A stretch of 64,000 nucleotides of DNA, taken from positions 860,001 through 924,000 of the forward strand of contig NZ_CP086111.1 in assembly GCF_016806835.2 (NCBI RefSeq), given 5' to 3'. Each line of letters begins with the position of its first letter. The first letter of the stretch is position 1. Position numbers and translations under genes: made by a program. This document shows, piece after piece, positions 32,267 to 42,284 of the stretch. This stretch comes from Skermanella rosea (GTDB lineage: Bacteria; Pseudomonadota; Alphaproteobacteria; Azospirillales; Azospirillaceae). The notes below the pieces were generated by a model. It ran no database searches and was not told where the DNA came from. It worked only from the letters and a program-made list of their open reading frames with translations.

Positions 32267-34729
32267 CTAGACCGCCAGCCGGCGCACCAGCGCCGGGATG
32301 TCGGCGACCGGCGTCGGCGGCGCGAACAGGAAGCCCTGCATTCGGTCGCAGCGGTAGGCCCTGAGGAAGATCAGCTGCTCGTGGGTCTCGACCCCTTCGG
32401 CGACCACCCGCATCTTCAGGGCATGGGCCATGTTGATGATCGCGTTCACGATGGAGGCGGCGTCGGGATCCTCGACCATGCTCTGGACGAAGCTCTTGTC
32501 GATCTTGATCGCTTCGATCGGGAAGCGCTTCAGGTAGCTGAGCGAGGAATATCCGGTTCCGAAATCATCCAGCATGAAGCGGACGCCGGCCGCGTGGAGT
32601 TCGAGCAGCGCGTCGCGAATCCCCGGCGTGCTGCGGAACAGCGCCGTCTCCGTCAATTCCAGCTTCAGGTGCGATGCCGGCAGGCCGGAGTCCCTCAGGA
32701 TCGCCAGCGCCTTCCGGCTCAGGAGCGGGTCGCTGACCTGGCGGCCCGACAGGTTGACGGAGACCGGCACGTCGACCACCCCCTCGCGCCGCCACTCCGC
32801 CATCTGGCGGCAGGCGTCGCGCAGCACCAGCTCGCCCAGCGGGATGATGAGGCCGGTTTCTTCCGCAGCCGGAATGAACTCGCCGGGGGAAATCAGGGCA
32901 CCGTCCTCGCCCCGCCAGCGGACCAGCGCCTCGAAGCCGGTCAGCTTCAGCGTCTCGACCTCGATCTTGGGCTGGTACAGCAGCTCGAACTGGTCGGCGT
33001 CGATCGCGCGGCGCAGCCGGCTCTCCAATGAGAGCTGGCGGGCCGCGTGGGTCTCCATGTCGGGAGAGTACAGCTCGTACCGCGAGGTGCCGAGGTCGCG
33101 GGCGCGCTGCAGGGCGGCCCCCGCCATCCGGACCAGCTCGTCCGGTCCGGTGGCGTCGGCCGGGAACAGGCTGACGCCGATCATCGGCGGCAGCAGGAAA
33201 TCCTGCCCGTCGGCCTCGATCGGCGTGCCGAAGGTGGCGATGATGCTCTTGACCGTCGCCAGCGCCTCCTCATGGTCCGCCAAGTCGGGCAGCAGCACGG
33301 CGAACAGGTCGTCGCCGATCCGGCCGACCAGGTCGCCCGGGCCGAGCGCCCGGCGCAGCCGGTCCACCAGACGCCGCATCAGGTGTTCCGCGGCGCTGCG
33401 GCTGTGCGCGAACCGGATCGGGTCGAGCCGGTCGAAGCTGATCGCCAGCAGGGCGGCGACCCGGCCGGCGGATTCCGACTGCTCCAGCGCCGCGGCGACC
33501 CGCTCGCTGAACAGCGACAGGTTGGGCAGCCCGGTGACCTGGTCGAAGGAGGCGAGGTAATGGATGCGCTCGCGGGCGCGGCGGGTTTCCGTCACGTCCT
33601 CGAACAGCCCGATGATGTATTTCGGCCGGCCCAGCGGATCGCGCACCAGCGACGCCGTGGTGCGCGCCCACAGGGCGGTCCCGTCGCGGCGCTGGAACCG
33701 GCGTTCGGTCTGGAACGTGGCCCGGCGGCCGCTCAGCAGCTCCTGGAAGCGGCCGGTGACGTGGGAGATCTCGTCGATATGGACGAATTGCTTGAAGGAC
33801 TTGTCGATCAGCTCGTCGCGCCCGTAGCCCAGCATGTTCTCCAGGGTGCGGTTCACGTCGATGATCCTGCCGTCCACGGCGGCGTAGCCGATGCCGACCC
33901 CGGCATGCTCGAAGATCGAGCGGAATCGTTGCTCGCTGTCGCGCAGCGCCTGCTCGGCCACCACCCGTTCCGATATGTCGATGCTCGATCCGAACAGGCG
34001 GGTGACCCGCGAACCCGCGACCCCTCCGGTGATCGGCACCAGCCGGGTTTCCCAGTGGCGGCGGCCGGTCGGCAGGTGAAGCACCTCCTGAAAGGTGGTC
34101 GGCAGCCGGCGCTTGACGCAGGTCCGGTAATGGGCGAGGACGCTCGCGGCGTCGTCCGGCGGCAGGACCTCCGCCGGGCTGCGGCCGATCACGTCGGCTG
34201 CGATCAGGCCGGTCTGCTCCTCGTGGCGGCGGTTCAGCATCGCATAGCGGAAGCTGCCGTCCGGCTGGACGTCGACGATGAAGACGGCGGCCAGCAGGTG
34301 GTCGATGACCAGGCTGATCTGGCCGTCGCTCGGGCCGGTATCCTCGGTGACCAGGATGTGCGAGGCCGGGCCGTCTCCGGTCACACTGATCGGCTGGATG
34401 ATCAGCGCGACGGGGCCGGCGGCCAGGTTGAGGATGACCGTCGCGATCTCGTTGGCGGCCAGCACCTCGGCGAGACGGGCGACATCCTCCGGGCGGGCCG
34501 ACCGGGCGGCCAGCTCGCCCAGCGGGCGCCCGACGATCTCGTCCGCGGTGGCACCCAGCAAGTGCATGAAGCGGCTGTTCACCGCGACGACCTCGGGCTC
34601 CGCCGGGGGCGCCGCCGGCCTCTTCAGGATCGCGTGACCGGTTCCTTCGGACGCCGGGTTGCGCGGACGCGCGACCAGCGCTTCCAGACCAGCGGCCATC
34701 ACATCATACATGCCTGTACTTAAACCCAT
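32267..34729 (-). CDS. PAS-PAS-PAS-GGDEF(degenerate)-EAL signalling protein
   Basis: An 820-residue cytoplasmic c-di-GMP protein. Three PAS domains (about 15-125, 137-260, 262-385) precede a GGDEF-fold domain (388-556) whose active-site loop reads GDDLF (472-476) instead of GGDEF, so cyclase activity is probably lost. The EAL domain (570-815) keeps E600-A-L, N659, E691/E694, DDFGTGYS (721-728), K742 and EGVET (778-782), and should be an active c-di-GMP phosphodiesterase. The GGDEF part may sense GTP. No membrane segment is seen. The ATG at 34729 lies in a tandem repeat without a ribosome site; 34711 or 34699 are alternatives. Confidence 0.92.
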   Translation of the reverse strand: MGLSTGMYDVMAAGLEALVARPRNPASEGTGHAILKRPAAPPAEPEVVAVNSRFMHLLGATADEIVGRPLGELAARSARPEDVARLAEVLAANEIATVILNLAAGPVALIIQPISVTGDGPASHILVTEDTGPSDGQISLVIDHLLAAVFIVDVQPDGSFRYAMLNRRHEEQTGLIAADVIGRSPAEVLPPDDAASVLAHYRTCVKRRLPTTFQEVLHLPTGRRHWETRLVPITGGVAGSRVTRLFGSSIDISERVVAEQALRDSEQRFRSIFEHAGVGIGYAAVDGRIIDVNRTLENMLGYGRDELIDKSFKQFVHIDEISHVTGRFQELLSGRRATFQTERRFQRRDGTALWARTTASLVRDPLGRPKYIIGLFEDVTETRRARERIHYLASFDQVTGLPNLSLFSERVAAALEQSESAGRVAALLAISFDRLDPIRFAHSRSAAEHLMRRLVDRLRRALGPGDLVGRIGDDLFAVLLPDLADHEEALATVKSIIATFGTPIEADGQDFLLPPMIGVSLFPADATGPDELVRMAGAALQRARDLGTSRYELYSPDMETHAARQLSLESRLRRAIDADQFELLYQPKIEVETLKLTGFEALVRWRGEDGALISPGEFIPAAEETGLIIPLGELVLRDACRQMAEWRREGVVDVPVSVNLSGRQVSDPLLSRKALAILRDSGLPASHLKLELTETALFRSTPGIRDALLELHAAGVRFMLDDFGTGYSSLSYLKRFPIEAIKIDKSFVQSMVEDPDAASIVNAIINMAHALKMRVVAEGVETHEQLIFLRAYRCDRMQGFLFAPPTPVADIPALVRRLAV

Positions 34730-34750
34730 TGATCCGGCCCATTGATCCGG
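34725..34750. repeat. tandem 13-base repeat at the start of the EAL gene
   Basis: cccattgatccgg is repeated at 34725-34737 and 34738-34750. The end of the second copy extends to tgatccggct (34743-34752), which is inverted at 34790-34799 (agccggatca). The repeats straddle the annotated start codon of the PAS-GGDEF-EAL gene and may form an operator or leader structure. Confidence 0.4.
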
Positions 34751-34866
34751 CTCGTGCCGTACTAGCTCCTGTCACAAGTAACACAGTAAGCCGGATCATT
34801 GCCCCATTTTTAGTAAAAAATCTTTTCCTCCATCGTTTGGAGTAAGGTGATAATGACCTCGCAGTC

Positions 34867-35967
34867 TCACACGTTAAAGCGGAAATGGAAGATGTCGCCG
34901 TCCTGAACGACATACTCTTTGCCTTCCTGCCGCATCTTTCCCGCTTCTTTTGCAGCCTGTTCGCCGCCCAGTGTGACAAAGCTGTTATAATCGATCGTCT
35001 CCGCCCGGATGAATCCCCGTTCGAAGTCGCTGTGGATCGCGCCGGCGGCCTCGGGAGCCTTCGCGTTGCGTCGCACCGTCCAGGCCCGTGCCTCCTTGGG
35101 ACCCACCGTGAAGAAGGTGATCAGGTCGAGCAGGGCATACCCGGCGCGAATCACCCGGTTCAGCCCCGGCTCTTCCAGCCCCAGGGTCTCCAGGAATTCC
35201 GCCTTTTCCGCCGCGTCGGCGAGTTGGGCCACCTCCGACTCGATCGCCGCGGAGACGACGACGCTGGCCGCGCCCTGCGCCTTCGCCATTTCGGCGACCT
35301 TGGCCGACAGGGCGTTGCCGGTCGCGGCCGAGGCTTCCTCGACATTGCAGACATAGACGACAGGCTTCCCGGTCAGCAGCAGCAGCGACTTGAACAGCGG
35401 CTGTTCGTCCGCGGACACCTCCAGCGTCCGGGCGGGCTTGCCGGCCTGGAGGACCGCCAGCGCGCGCTCCATCATGTCGGCGGTCGCCTTGGCTTCCTTG
35501 TCGCCGCCCTTGGCCTTCTTCTGGGTGGCGGTCAGCCGGCGCTCCAGGCCGTCCATGTCGGCCAGCATCAGCTCGGTCTCGACGGTCTCGGCGTCGCGGA
35601 TCGGGTCGATGCCGCCCTCGACATGGGTGATGTCGTCGTCCTCGAAGCAGCGCAGCACATGGACGATGGCATCGACCTCGCGGATGTTGCCCAGGAACTG
35701 GTTGCCCAGCCCTTCGCCCTTGCTCGCGCCCCGGATCAGGCCGGCGATGTCGACGAATTCGAGCTGGGTCGGGATGATCTTCGCCGACTTCGCGATGGCG
35801 GCGATCTTGTCCAGCCTGGGGTCGGGCACGCCGACGCGGCCGACGTTCGGCTCCTTGGTGCAGAACGGGAAGTTGGCCGCTTCGGCCGCCTGGGTGGCGG
35901 TCAGCGCGTTGAACAGAGTGGACTTGCCCACATTCGGCAGGCCGACGATGCCGCAGTTGAAACCCAT
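34867..35967 (-). CDS. ychF: redox-regulated ATPase YchF (Obg-family)
   Basis: A 366-residue Obg-like P-loop protein. P-loop GLPNVGKST (about 9-17), switch region FVDIAGLIRGASKGEGLGN (near 72-90), and in place of NKxD a CNVEE motif (near 207) typical of the ATP-preferring YchF/OLA1 group. A C-terminal TGS domain ends YVVQDGDIFHFRFNV. It binds ribosomes and takes part in the oxidative stress response. Normal length; it stands alone, divergent from the 74-residue gene. Confidence 0.97.
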   Translation of the reverse strand: MGFNCGIVGLPNVGKSTLFNALTATQAAEAANFPFCTKEPNVGRVGVPDPRLDKIAAIAKSAKIIPTQLEFVDIAGLIRGASKGEGLGNQFLGNIREVDAIVHVLRCFEDDDITHVEGGIDPIRDAETVETELMLADMDGLERRLTATQKKAKGGDKEAKATADMMERALAVLQAGKPARTLEVSADEQPLFKSLLLLTGKPVVYVCNVEEASAATGNALSAKVAEMAKAQGAASVVVSAAIESEVAQLADAAEKAEFLETLGLEEPGLNRVIRAGYALLDLITFFTVGPKEARAWTVRRNAKAPEAAGAIHSDFERGFIRAETIDYNSFVTLGGEQAAKEAGKMRQEGKEYVVQDGDIFHFRFNV

Positions 35968-36120
35968 GGGATGCCGTCGCTTTCAAGAGATTTGCCGGGG
36001 GCCGGCGTCCGGCCCGTCTGGCAGGTTATATGCGGCACCGGGGACTAAAACGAAAGTCCCGTACGGCCCCGTGCGGCTCATGCTATGATAGCCCTATCGA
36101 AAAGGGGAGATCCGCCGACC

Positions 36121-36345
36121 ATGTCCGATCCGCGCCAGGAACTGCTGCGCCAGATGGCCGCCCTGCGGAGCAGCCTCGACCCCAAGGTGATCCAACGCCT
36201 CGATCTCGCCAGCGAAGGCAAGGTGCCCTACGACCGGGAGACCGCCCAGAGCGCGGTACGCCAGTTCCTGGCGACCCGGCGCGACGGCGGCAGGTTCCAG
36301 CGCAAGCTTGTGGATGCCCTGAAGAAGGGCGGCGGCAAGGACTGA
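36121..36345 (+). CDS. small conserved-type hypothetical protein, 74 residues
   Basis: A 74-residue, highly charged helical protein (MSDPRQELLRQMAALR start, basic C-terminus ALKKGGGKD). No known motif or membrane segment. A GGGGAG sequence lies 11 bases before the ATG at 36121; the frame is open back to an ATG at 36085. It has the codon usage of neighbouring genes and converges on pth with a 30-base gap. Confidence 0.6.
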   Translation: MSDPRQELLRQMAALRSSLDPKVIQRLDLASEGKVPYDRETAQSAVRQFLATRRDGGRFQRKLVDALKKGGGKD

Positions 36346-36375
36346 AGGGCCGGGGAAGCTGCCGGACCGCGGGGC

Positions 36376-36939
36376 TCAGGCGCCCAGCGCGACGCGGCTG
36401 GCGAACTTCTCGGGCTGCCCCGCGACCATCAGCGGAAACTCCCGCGAGACCGTGTCGAGCAGCGGTTCCAGCCAGGATTGCTCGGTCTTGCTGAAATCAT
36501 GCAGGACATAGCCGTGGACCTGGTCCTTGTGGCCGGGATGCCCGATGCCGAGCCGGATGCGCCAGTAATCCTTGCCGATATGGTCGTCGATCGAGCGCAG
36601 GCCGTTATGGCCGCCATGGCCGCCGCCCTGCTTCACCCTGACTTTCCCGGGGGCGAGGTCGAGGTCGTCGTGGATCACGATCACCTGGGGCGGGGCGAGC
36701 TTGAAGAACCGCATCGCCTCGCCGACGGACTGGCCGGAAAGATTCATGAAGGTGTGCGGCTTCAACGCCAGCACCTTCTCCGCATCGACCGAGCCGTCGC
36801 AGCTCTGGCCCTGGAAGCGCCTGCGCCAGGGGCCGAAGCCATGGCGGCGGACGATCTCGTCCACCGCCATGAAGCCGATATTGTGCCGGTTGCGGGCATA
36901 TTCCGATCCTGGATTGCCCAGACCCACCAGCAGCAGCAT
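36376..36939 (-). CDS. pth: peptidyl-tRNA hydrolase
   Basis: A 187-residue enzyme that frees tRNA from prematurely released peptidyl-tRNA. Motifs: [19 protein letters not shown] (about 5-23) with N9 and catalytic H19, the [13 protein letters not shown] block (about 60-72), HDDLDL (about 90-95) with the conserved Asp, and [13 protein letters not shown] (about 105-117). It lies 4 bases after rplY. The order rplY-pth with prs upstream is a common proteobacterial arrangement. Confidence 0.97.
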   Translation of the reverse strand: MLLLVGLGNPGSEYARNRHNIGFMAVDEIVRRHGFGPWRRRFQGQSCDGSVDAEKVLALKPHTFMNLSGQSVGEAMRFFKLAPPQVIVIHDDLDLAPGKVRVKQGGGHGGHNGLRSIDDHIGKDYWRIRLGIGHPGHKDQVHGYVLHDFSKTEQSWLEPLLDTVSREFPLMVAGQPEKFASRVALGA

Positions 36940-36943
36940 GGGC

Positions 36944-37555
36944 TTACTCCTGCGCCTCCGGCTCCTCGCCGGCGGCTTCGGACTTCACCGCCGACGGGGC
37001 GGCGATGGTCGCGACCGTGAAGTCGCGGTCGGTGATGGTCGGCTTGACGCCGGCCGGCAGCGTGACCGCGCTGATGTGGATCGAATCGCCAAGGTCGAAA
37101 CCGGTCAGGTCCACGGTGATGTGCTCCGGGATCTCCTCGGCGCCGCACTCGACCTCGATCGCGTGGCGGACGATGTTCAGCATGCCGCCGCGCTTCAGGC
37201 CCGGCGACTTCTCCTGGTTGACGAACTCGACCGGGACTTCGACGGTGATCCTGGCTTCCCCGCTGACGCGCAGGAAGTCGACATGGATCGGCGTGTCGGT
37301 GACCGGGTCGAACTGCACGTCGCGCGGGAGCACATGGTAGGACGCGTCGCCGACCTTGACGTCGAACAGATGCGTGAAGAAGCCCGGGGTGCGCAGGATG
37401 CGGTCGAACTTCAACCGGTCCAGCGAGATCATCACCGGCTTTTCCTTGTTGCCGTAGATCACGGCGGGGATCCGGCCTGCGCGGCGCGTCTGACGGGCAA
37501 CCCCCTTGCCGGCCCGGTCGCGCGCCTCGGCGGCGAGAACTGTAGCTTCGGACAT
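36944..37555 (-). CDS. rplY: 50S ribosomal protein L25/general stress protein Ctc
   Basis: A 203-residue bL25 of the long (Ctc) type: N-terminal 5S rRNA-binding domain with [12 protein letters not shown] (about 24-35) and a C-terminal TL5-like domain, ending in an acidic tail ([10 protein letters not shown]). The ATG is preceded by TTGGAG. A GC-rich hairpin lies about 20 bases upstream. Co-transcribed with pth. Confidence 0.96.
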   Translation of the reverse strand: MSEATVLAAEARDRAGKGVARQTRRAGRIPAVIYGNKEKPVMISLDRLKFDRILRTPGFFTHLFDVKVGDASYHVLPRDVQFDPVTDTPIHVDFLRVSGEARITVEVPVEFVNQEKSPGLKRGGMLNIVRHAIEVECGAEEIPEHITVDLTGFDLGDSIHISAVTLPAGVKPTITDRDFTVATIAAPSAVKSEAAGEEPEAQE

Positions 37556-37574
37556 ACTCTACTACTCCAATGAC

Positions 37575-37598
37575 AAGGCGGCCGCTCCGGGCCGCCTT
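37575..37598 (-). terminator. GC-rich hairpin between prs and rplY
   Basis: Arms aaggcggcc (37575-37583) and ggccgcctt (37590-37598) pair perfectly with a 6-base loop. On the minus strand it follows prs and precedes the rplY start by about 20 bases. The trailing bases (gtcattgg) are not a T-run, so it may be an attenuator or mRNA-stability element rather than a strong terminator. Confidence 0.45.
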
Positions 37599-37716
37599 TG
37601 GGTGAACGCCAGCCTCCAGGGGTGCTGGCGTACCGCGGCCGCCTTGCTCGGCGCCGACCGCAGGTCCCTGTGCGGGGAGCCTTCCCGAGGCTCCCGCGAA
37701 TTCCTGAATGATCCGG

Positions 37717-38652
<936 letters not shown>

Positions 38653-38856
38653 ACTTCGCAGCTCTCTTCTGGAAATAGTGCCGTTGACGCCGCCCCGATT
38701 GTCCGGAACCGGTGCAGCACGAAATCGGCCGGGACCATATCAGCCCGCCCCCGTCATGTAAATGTTCGATGACGGCCGTCGCGGCCCCCATGCACCCTGC
38801 ACATGGGGTCAACGCACGGAGGCGGCGCCCTGTTCCTCGCCGGGCGGAAAGCCACG

Positions 38857-38922
38857 TCAGATGACGCAACTCACCATCAGTCCCAGCACGCAGAAAGCGA
38901 TGAGCATGATCGTGTAGGGCAT
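38857..38922 (-). CDS. candidate 21-residue single-span membrane peptide
   Basis: Short frame reading MPYTIMLIAFCVLGLMVSCV plus a final Ile: almost wholly hydrophobic, with two Cys, long enough for one membrane span. A GAGGA ribosome site 9 bases before its ATG overlaps the pgeF stop codon, so translation coupled to pgeF is plausible. Such small membrane proteins often modulate larger membrane complexes. Without comparative data it could be chance; the well-placed ribosome site and hydrophobicity argue for a gene. Confidence 0.45.
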   Translation of the reverse strand: MPYTIMLIAFCVLGLMVSCVI

Positions 38923-38934
38923 CGGCGCGGGTCC

Positions 38935-39705
38935 TCAGGACTGCCGGACGATGACCGAGATGCCGCGGCCGTAGTCCGCCTCGCCGCGCAGGGTCGCCCG
39001 GCGATAGCTGAAGAAGCGGTCCTCCTCGGCCACCGTGTCGTTCGGGCAGCGCTGGAGCGCCGCGACGCCGCTGCGGCCGAGCCGGCGCGCGACATAGCCG
39101 CCGACGTCGAACATGAAGTGCCCGGCCCGGCGCGCCGGCGCGAAGAAATCGCCGTTCGCCGCGTCCTCGTCGAGGAACGGCGCCGGGAACTCCGGCCCGA
39201 CCTCGTAGGAGCGCTGGGCGATGCAGGGGCCGATGGCCGCCACGATGCGTTCGGGACGGGCACCCAGGGCCTTCATGGCGCCGATCGTCGCCTCGATCAC
39301 GCCGGCCTTGGCGCCCTTCCACCCGGCATGCGCGGCCCCGATCACGCCGGCCTCGGCGTCGGCGAACAGGACCGGGACGCAGTCGGCGGTCAGGATGCCG
39401 AGCGCCACGCCCGGGGTCGCGGTCACCATGGCATCGGCGCGGGGCGGCGTCTCGCCGGGCCGCCAGGGCCGTTCCACCGTCACCACGTCGGGGCTGTGGA
39501 CCTGGTAGAGCGTGACCAGCCGGTCGGGCTCCAGGTCGAACGCCGCGGCGCATCGGCGCCGGTTCTCGGCGACGTGGCGGGGGTCGTCGTTCGATCCGAG
39601 CCCGCAGTTCAGGGAAGCGTAGATGCCCGTGCTGACGCCTCCCCGCTTGGTGAAGAAGCCGTGCCGGATGGCCGGAATGTCGTTCAGCGCGCCGAGTGTG
39701 ATCAC
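38935..39705 (-). CDS. pgeF: peptidoglycan editing factor PgeF/YfiH (multicopper polyphenol oxidase-like, purine nucleoside phosphorylase activity)
   Basis: A 256-residue YfiH/DUF152 protein. Motifs: HGFFTKRGGVSTGIYASLN (about 15-33), YQVHSPDVV (about 67-75) with the first metal His, ILTADCVPVLFAD (about 103-115) with the Cys, and GAAHAGWKG (about 122-130) with the second His. Members have been described as purine nucleoside-cleaving enzymes and as peptidoglycan editing factors. It follows midA and lgt in the same direction. Confidence 0.94.
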   Translation of the reverse strand: MITLGALNDIPAIRHGFFTKRGGVSTGIYASLNCGLGSNDDPRHVAENRRRCAAAFDLEPDRLVTLYQVHSPDVVTVERPWRPGETPPRADAMVTATPGVALGILTADCVPVLFADAEAGVIGAAHAGWKGAKAGVIEATIGAMKALGARPERIVAAIGPCIAQRSYEVGPEFPAPFLDEDAANGDFFAPARRAGHFMFDVGGYVARRLGRSGVAALQRCPNDTVAEEDRFFSYRRATLRGEADYGRGISVIVRQS

Positions 39706-39750
39706 GTCAGGGTCCAGTGCTCCAATGTCGGGTCCTTGATGCTCGGCCCG

Positions 39751-40848
39751 TCAGATCCCCGCGGCACCCTCCTGCCGGGGATCGGTGAGGGCAAGGACCT
39801 TGAACAGTGTGCCCATCTCTGAACCGTCGATCAAGCGATGGACGGCCGAATCGATGTCCGCCGCCTGCTCCGGCGTCGCCCGCCGGCGCAGCTGGCCGGC
39901 GCGCTCCCGGATACCCAGGGCGGCCAGGAAGGCGCCCTGCGTGGTCGGCCCCCAGGTCCGGGCGCCGCCGGACCGGGCCGCGTCGGCCAGCATCCCGAAA
40001 TCCACGTGGGCCGTCAGGTCGGCCGTCCCGGGCGCCTCCAGCACCGGCACGAAGGCGTGGCGCCGCACCGCCTGGAGCGTCTCGCCGGCCGCGGAGACCG
40101 GATGGCCGTAATCGACGATCAGGGCGGCCCCGCCCGACGCCGCCAGCCGGACGCCCAGCTCGTGCGCGACCGCCATCGCGGCGGGGCACGCCTCGAACAC
40201 GCTGCCCGGCGGCGCCTCCCGTATGGCGGCCGGGATCAGCGCCTCGACGGGTCCCGGCCGGCGGTCGAGCACGAAGCGGAAGCAGCCCTCCGCCTCGTCG
40301 AAATCGACCATCCGCTCGGTCCAGCCGTGCGCGGTCTTCTCGAACTGCCGGATCGGCAGGGCGTCGAAGAACTCGTTGGCGATCACCAGCAGCGGGCCGT
40401 CCGGCACCCCGGCCAGCGCGTCGTGCCAGCGGGGAGGGCGCTCCCCCAGGGCCGGCGCCAGCAGCTCGCGCTGCCGTTCGCGCAGGACCGGGCTGGTCTC
40501 GACCAGATGGACCCGGGCGGCGTGGCGGAACTGCGGCACCATGGCGGCGGCCCGCAGGGCGTCGCGCATCAGGGTGCCGCGCCCGGGTCCCAACTCCACC
40601 AGGTTGACCTGGTCGGGCGCGCCCATCGCCGACCAGGTATGGGCGCACCACAGGCCGATCAGCTCCCCGAACATCTGGCTGATCTCCGGCGCCGTCACGA
40701 AGTCGCCGGCGGCGCCGAACCGGTCGGCGGTGATGTAGTAGCCGTGCTGCGGGTGCCCCAGGGCGTCGCCCATGAAGGCCGCCACGGAGATCGGCCCCTC
40801 CACGGCGATACGCCGCCTCAGGTGCCCGGCCAGGCCGCCGTCATCCAT
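39751..40848 (-). CDS. class I SAM-dependent methyltransferase, MidA/NDUFAF7 family
   Basis: A 365-residue methyltransferase of the DUF185 family; the mitochondrial homologue NDUFAF7 methylates an Arg of a complex I subunit. Motifs: HPQHGYYITADRFGAAGDFV with TAPEISQMFGELIG (about 33-66), the SAM-binding LVELGPGRGTLMRD (about 83-96), and a IANEFFDALPIRQF block (about 154-167). The start at 40848 overlaps the lgt stop by 8 bases and is preferred over an upstream frame inside lgt. It is encoded between lgt and pgeF, the common alphaproteobacterial order. Confidence 0.92.
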   Translation of the reverse strand: MDDGGLAGHLRRRIAVEGPISVAAFMGDALGHPQHGYYITADRFGAAGDFVTAPEISQMFGELIGLWCAHTWSAMGAPDQVNLVELGPGRGTLMRDALRAAAMVPQFRHAARVHLVETSPVLRERQRELLAPALGERPPRWHDALAGVPDGPLLVIANEFFDALPIRQFEKTAHGWTERMVDFDEAEGCFRFVLDRRPGPVEALIPAAIREAPPGSVFEACPAAMAVAHELGVRLAASGGAALIVDYGHPVSAAGETLQAVRRHAFVPVLEAPGTADLTAHVDFGMLADAARSGGARTWGPTTQGAFLAALGIRERAGQLRRRATPEQAADIDSAVHRLIDGSEMGTLFKVLALTDPRQEGAAGI

Positions 40849-41689
40849 CCCGCGCATCCGCCCGGCCGGCCGTCCGCCGGGCGTCCGTCCGGCCCTTGCG
40901 CCGGGCATGGACCACCAGCGCCAGCCCGAACAGCACCATGGGGACGGACAGGATCTGGCCCATGGTGGCGTGGCCGCCCAGCAGGAAGCCCAGCTGCGGG
41001 TCTGGCTCCCGGAAATACTCGGCGAAGATCCGCGACAGGCCGTAGCCGATGAAGAAGATTCCGGCCAGCAGCCCGGGCCGGGACCTGACCGACGGGCGCC
41101 GCGCCAGCACGGCCAGCACGGTGAACAGCACCAGCCCCTCCAGCACCGCCTCGTAGAGCTGGCTGGGATGACGGGGCAGGCCGCCGGCCCGTTCCCCCGG
41201 GAAGATCACCGCCCAGGGCACGTCGGCCACGCGGCCCCACAGCTCGGCATTGACGAAGTTGGCGATGCGCCCGAAGAACAGGCCGATGGGCGCGGCGCAG
41301 GCGATCAGGTCGCCCAGCGCCAGCGGCGAGAAGCCCCGCCGGCGCGAGAACAGCAGGATCGCCGCCATCACTCCCAGCAGGCCGCCGTGGAACGACATGC
41401 CGCCGTGCCAGACCGCCAGCGCCTCCAGCGGATTGCTCAGGTAGTACCCGGTATTGTAGAAAAGCACGTAGCCGATCCGACCGCCCAGGATCACGCCGAT
41501 CACCGCCCAGGTCAGGAAATCGTCGAAGTCGACCGCGGTCGGCGGCCGGTCGTCCTTGCGCGCCAGATGGATGCAGTAGCGCCACCCGGCGACGAAGCCG
41601 ACCAGGTAGGCCAGGGCGTACCAGCGGATCGCGATGGGGCCGATCTGGATCGCGACCGGGTCGATGGCGGGGAACAGGATGGCAAGCAT
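40841..41689 (-). CDS. lgt: phosphatidylglycerol-prolipoprotein diacylglyceryl transferase
   Basis: A 282-residue seven-helix inner-membrane enzyme that attaches diacylglycerol to the lipobox Cys of prolipoproteins. Motifs: WHGGMSFHGGLLGV (about 93-106), the signature GRIANFVNAELWGR (about 139-152), and RHPSQLYEA (about 170-178). A longer open frame reaches back to 42226 but the ATG at 41689 gives the standard N-terminus. A probable client, the lipoprotein at 60883-61401, is elsewhere in the window. Confidence 0.96.
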   Translation of the reverse strand: MLAILFPAIDPVAIQIGPIAIRWYALAYLVGFVAGWRYCIHLARKDDRPPTAVDFDDFLTWAVIGVILGGRIGYVLFYNTGYYLSNPLEALAVWHGGMSFHGGLLGVMAAILLFSRRRGFSPLALGDLIACAAPIGLFFGRIANFVNAELWGRVADVPWAVIFPGERAGGLPRHPSQLYEAVLEGLVLFTVLAVLARRPSVRSRPGLLAGIFFIGYGLSRIFAEYFREPDPQLGFLLGGHATMGQILSVPMVLFGLALVVHARRKGRTDARRTAGRADARDG

Positions 41690-41909
41690 GGCGCGGTTCG
41701 ACTTCGGTGCGGCGGCGGCCCCGGGAAAATCCGCCCGCGGGACTGGCCAGGGGACGGGGTAACCCGCCGGGGCTGGCGACCTTATAGGCTCCCTTGCCGC
41801 ACCGCCGCAAGGCACCCCTGCCGTCCCGGATGCGTCCGGCCGGCCGATGCGGCGTTGATTCGGCCCCGGTCCATCCCCATAATGGTGTCTCTTTGGAGGA
41901 TACGGATCC

Positions 41910-42284
41910 ATGCAGGTCGATAACAAGCTTCTCGACGATCTGGCCCGGGTGGCGGGCGGCGCGGTCGGCGCGCTGACCGGCTTGCGCGGTGAGGTCGAGG
42001 CACAGGTGCGCCAGCAGTTCGAACGCATCCTCAGCCGGATGGACCTGGTCAGCCGGGAGGAGTTCGAGGCGGCCCGCGAGATGGCCGTCAAGGCCCGATC
42101 CGAGCAGGAGGACCTGGCGGACCGGGTGACCGCGCTGGAAGCCCTGGTCGCGACCCTGCTCGCCGAACGCGAGCTGGCCCACGAGACGGCCGCCCCGAAA
42201 CGCCCGGCCGGCGGCCATGCCGCCAAGCCCGCGGCGGACGAGGCGGGGGAGCTTAGGCCCGGTTCCGCTTCCGGCGGCGCCTGA
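41910..42284 (+). CDS. ubiK: UbiK/BMFP-family accessory protein
   Basis: A 124-residue protein with an N-terminal amphipathic part (MQVDNKLLDDLARVAGG) and a coiled coil through about residue 85 (FERILSRMDLVSREEFEAAR, then LADRVTALEALV), followed by a low-complexity Ala/Pro/Gly tail. It matches the membrane fusogenic YqiC/BMFP family; UbiK assists ubiquinone synthesis under aerobic conditions. The ATG follows TTTGGAGGAT by about 8 bases. The tail is longer than in the E. coli protein (about 96 residues). Confidence 0.87.
   Translation: MQVDNKLLDDLARVAGGAVGALTGLRGEVEAQVRQQFERILSRMDLVSREEFEAAREMAVKARSEQEDLADRVTALEALVATLLAERELAHETAAPKRPAGGHAAKPAADEAGELRPGSASGGA

Noticed and set aside
38857-38922. 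Reading the 21-residue frame as a C-terminal extension of pgeF by readthrough
   Set aside because: The frame has its own ATG and ribosome site, and PgeF homologues end where this pgeF stops.
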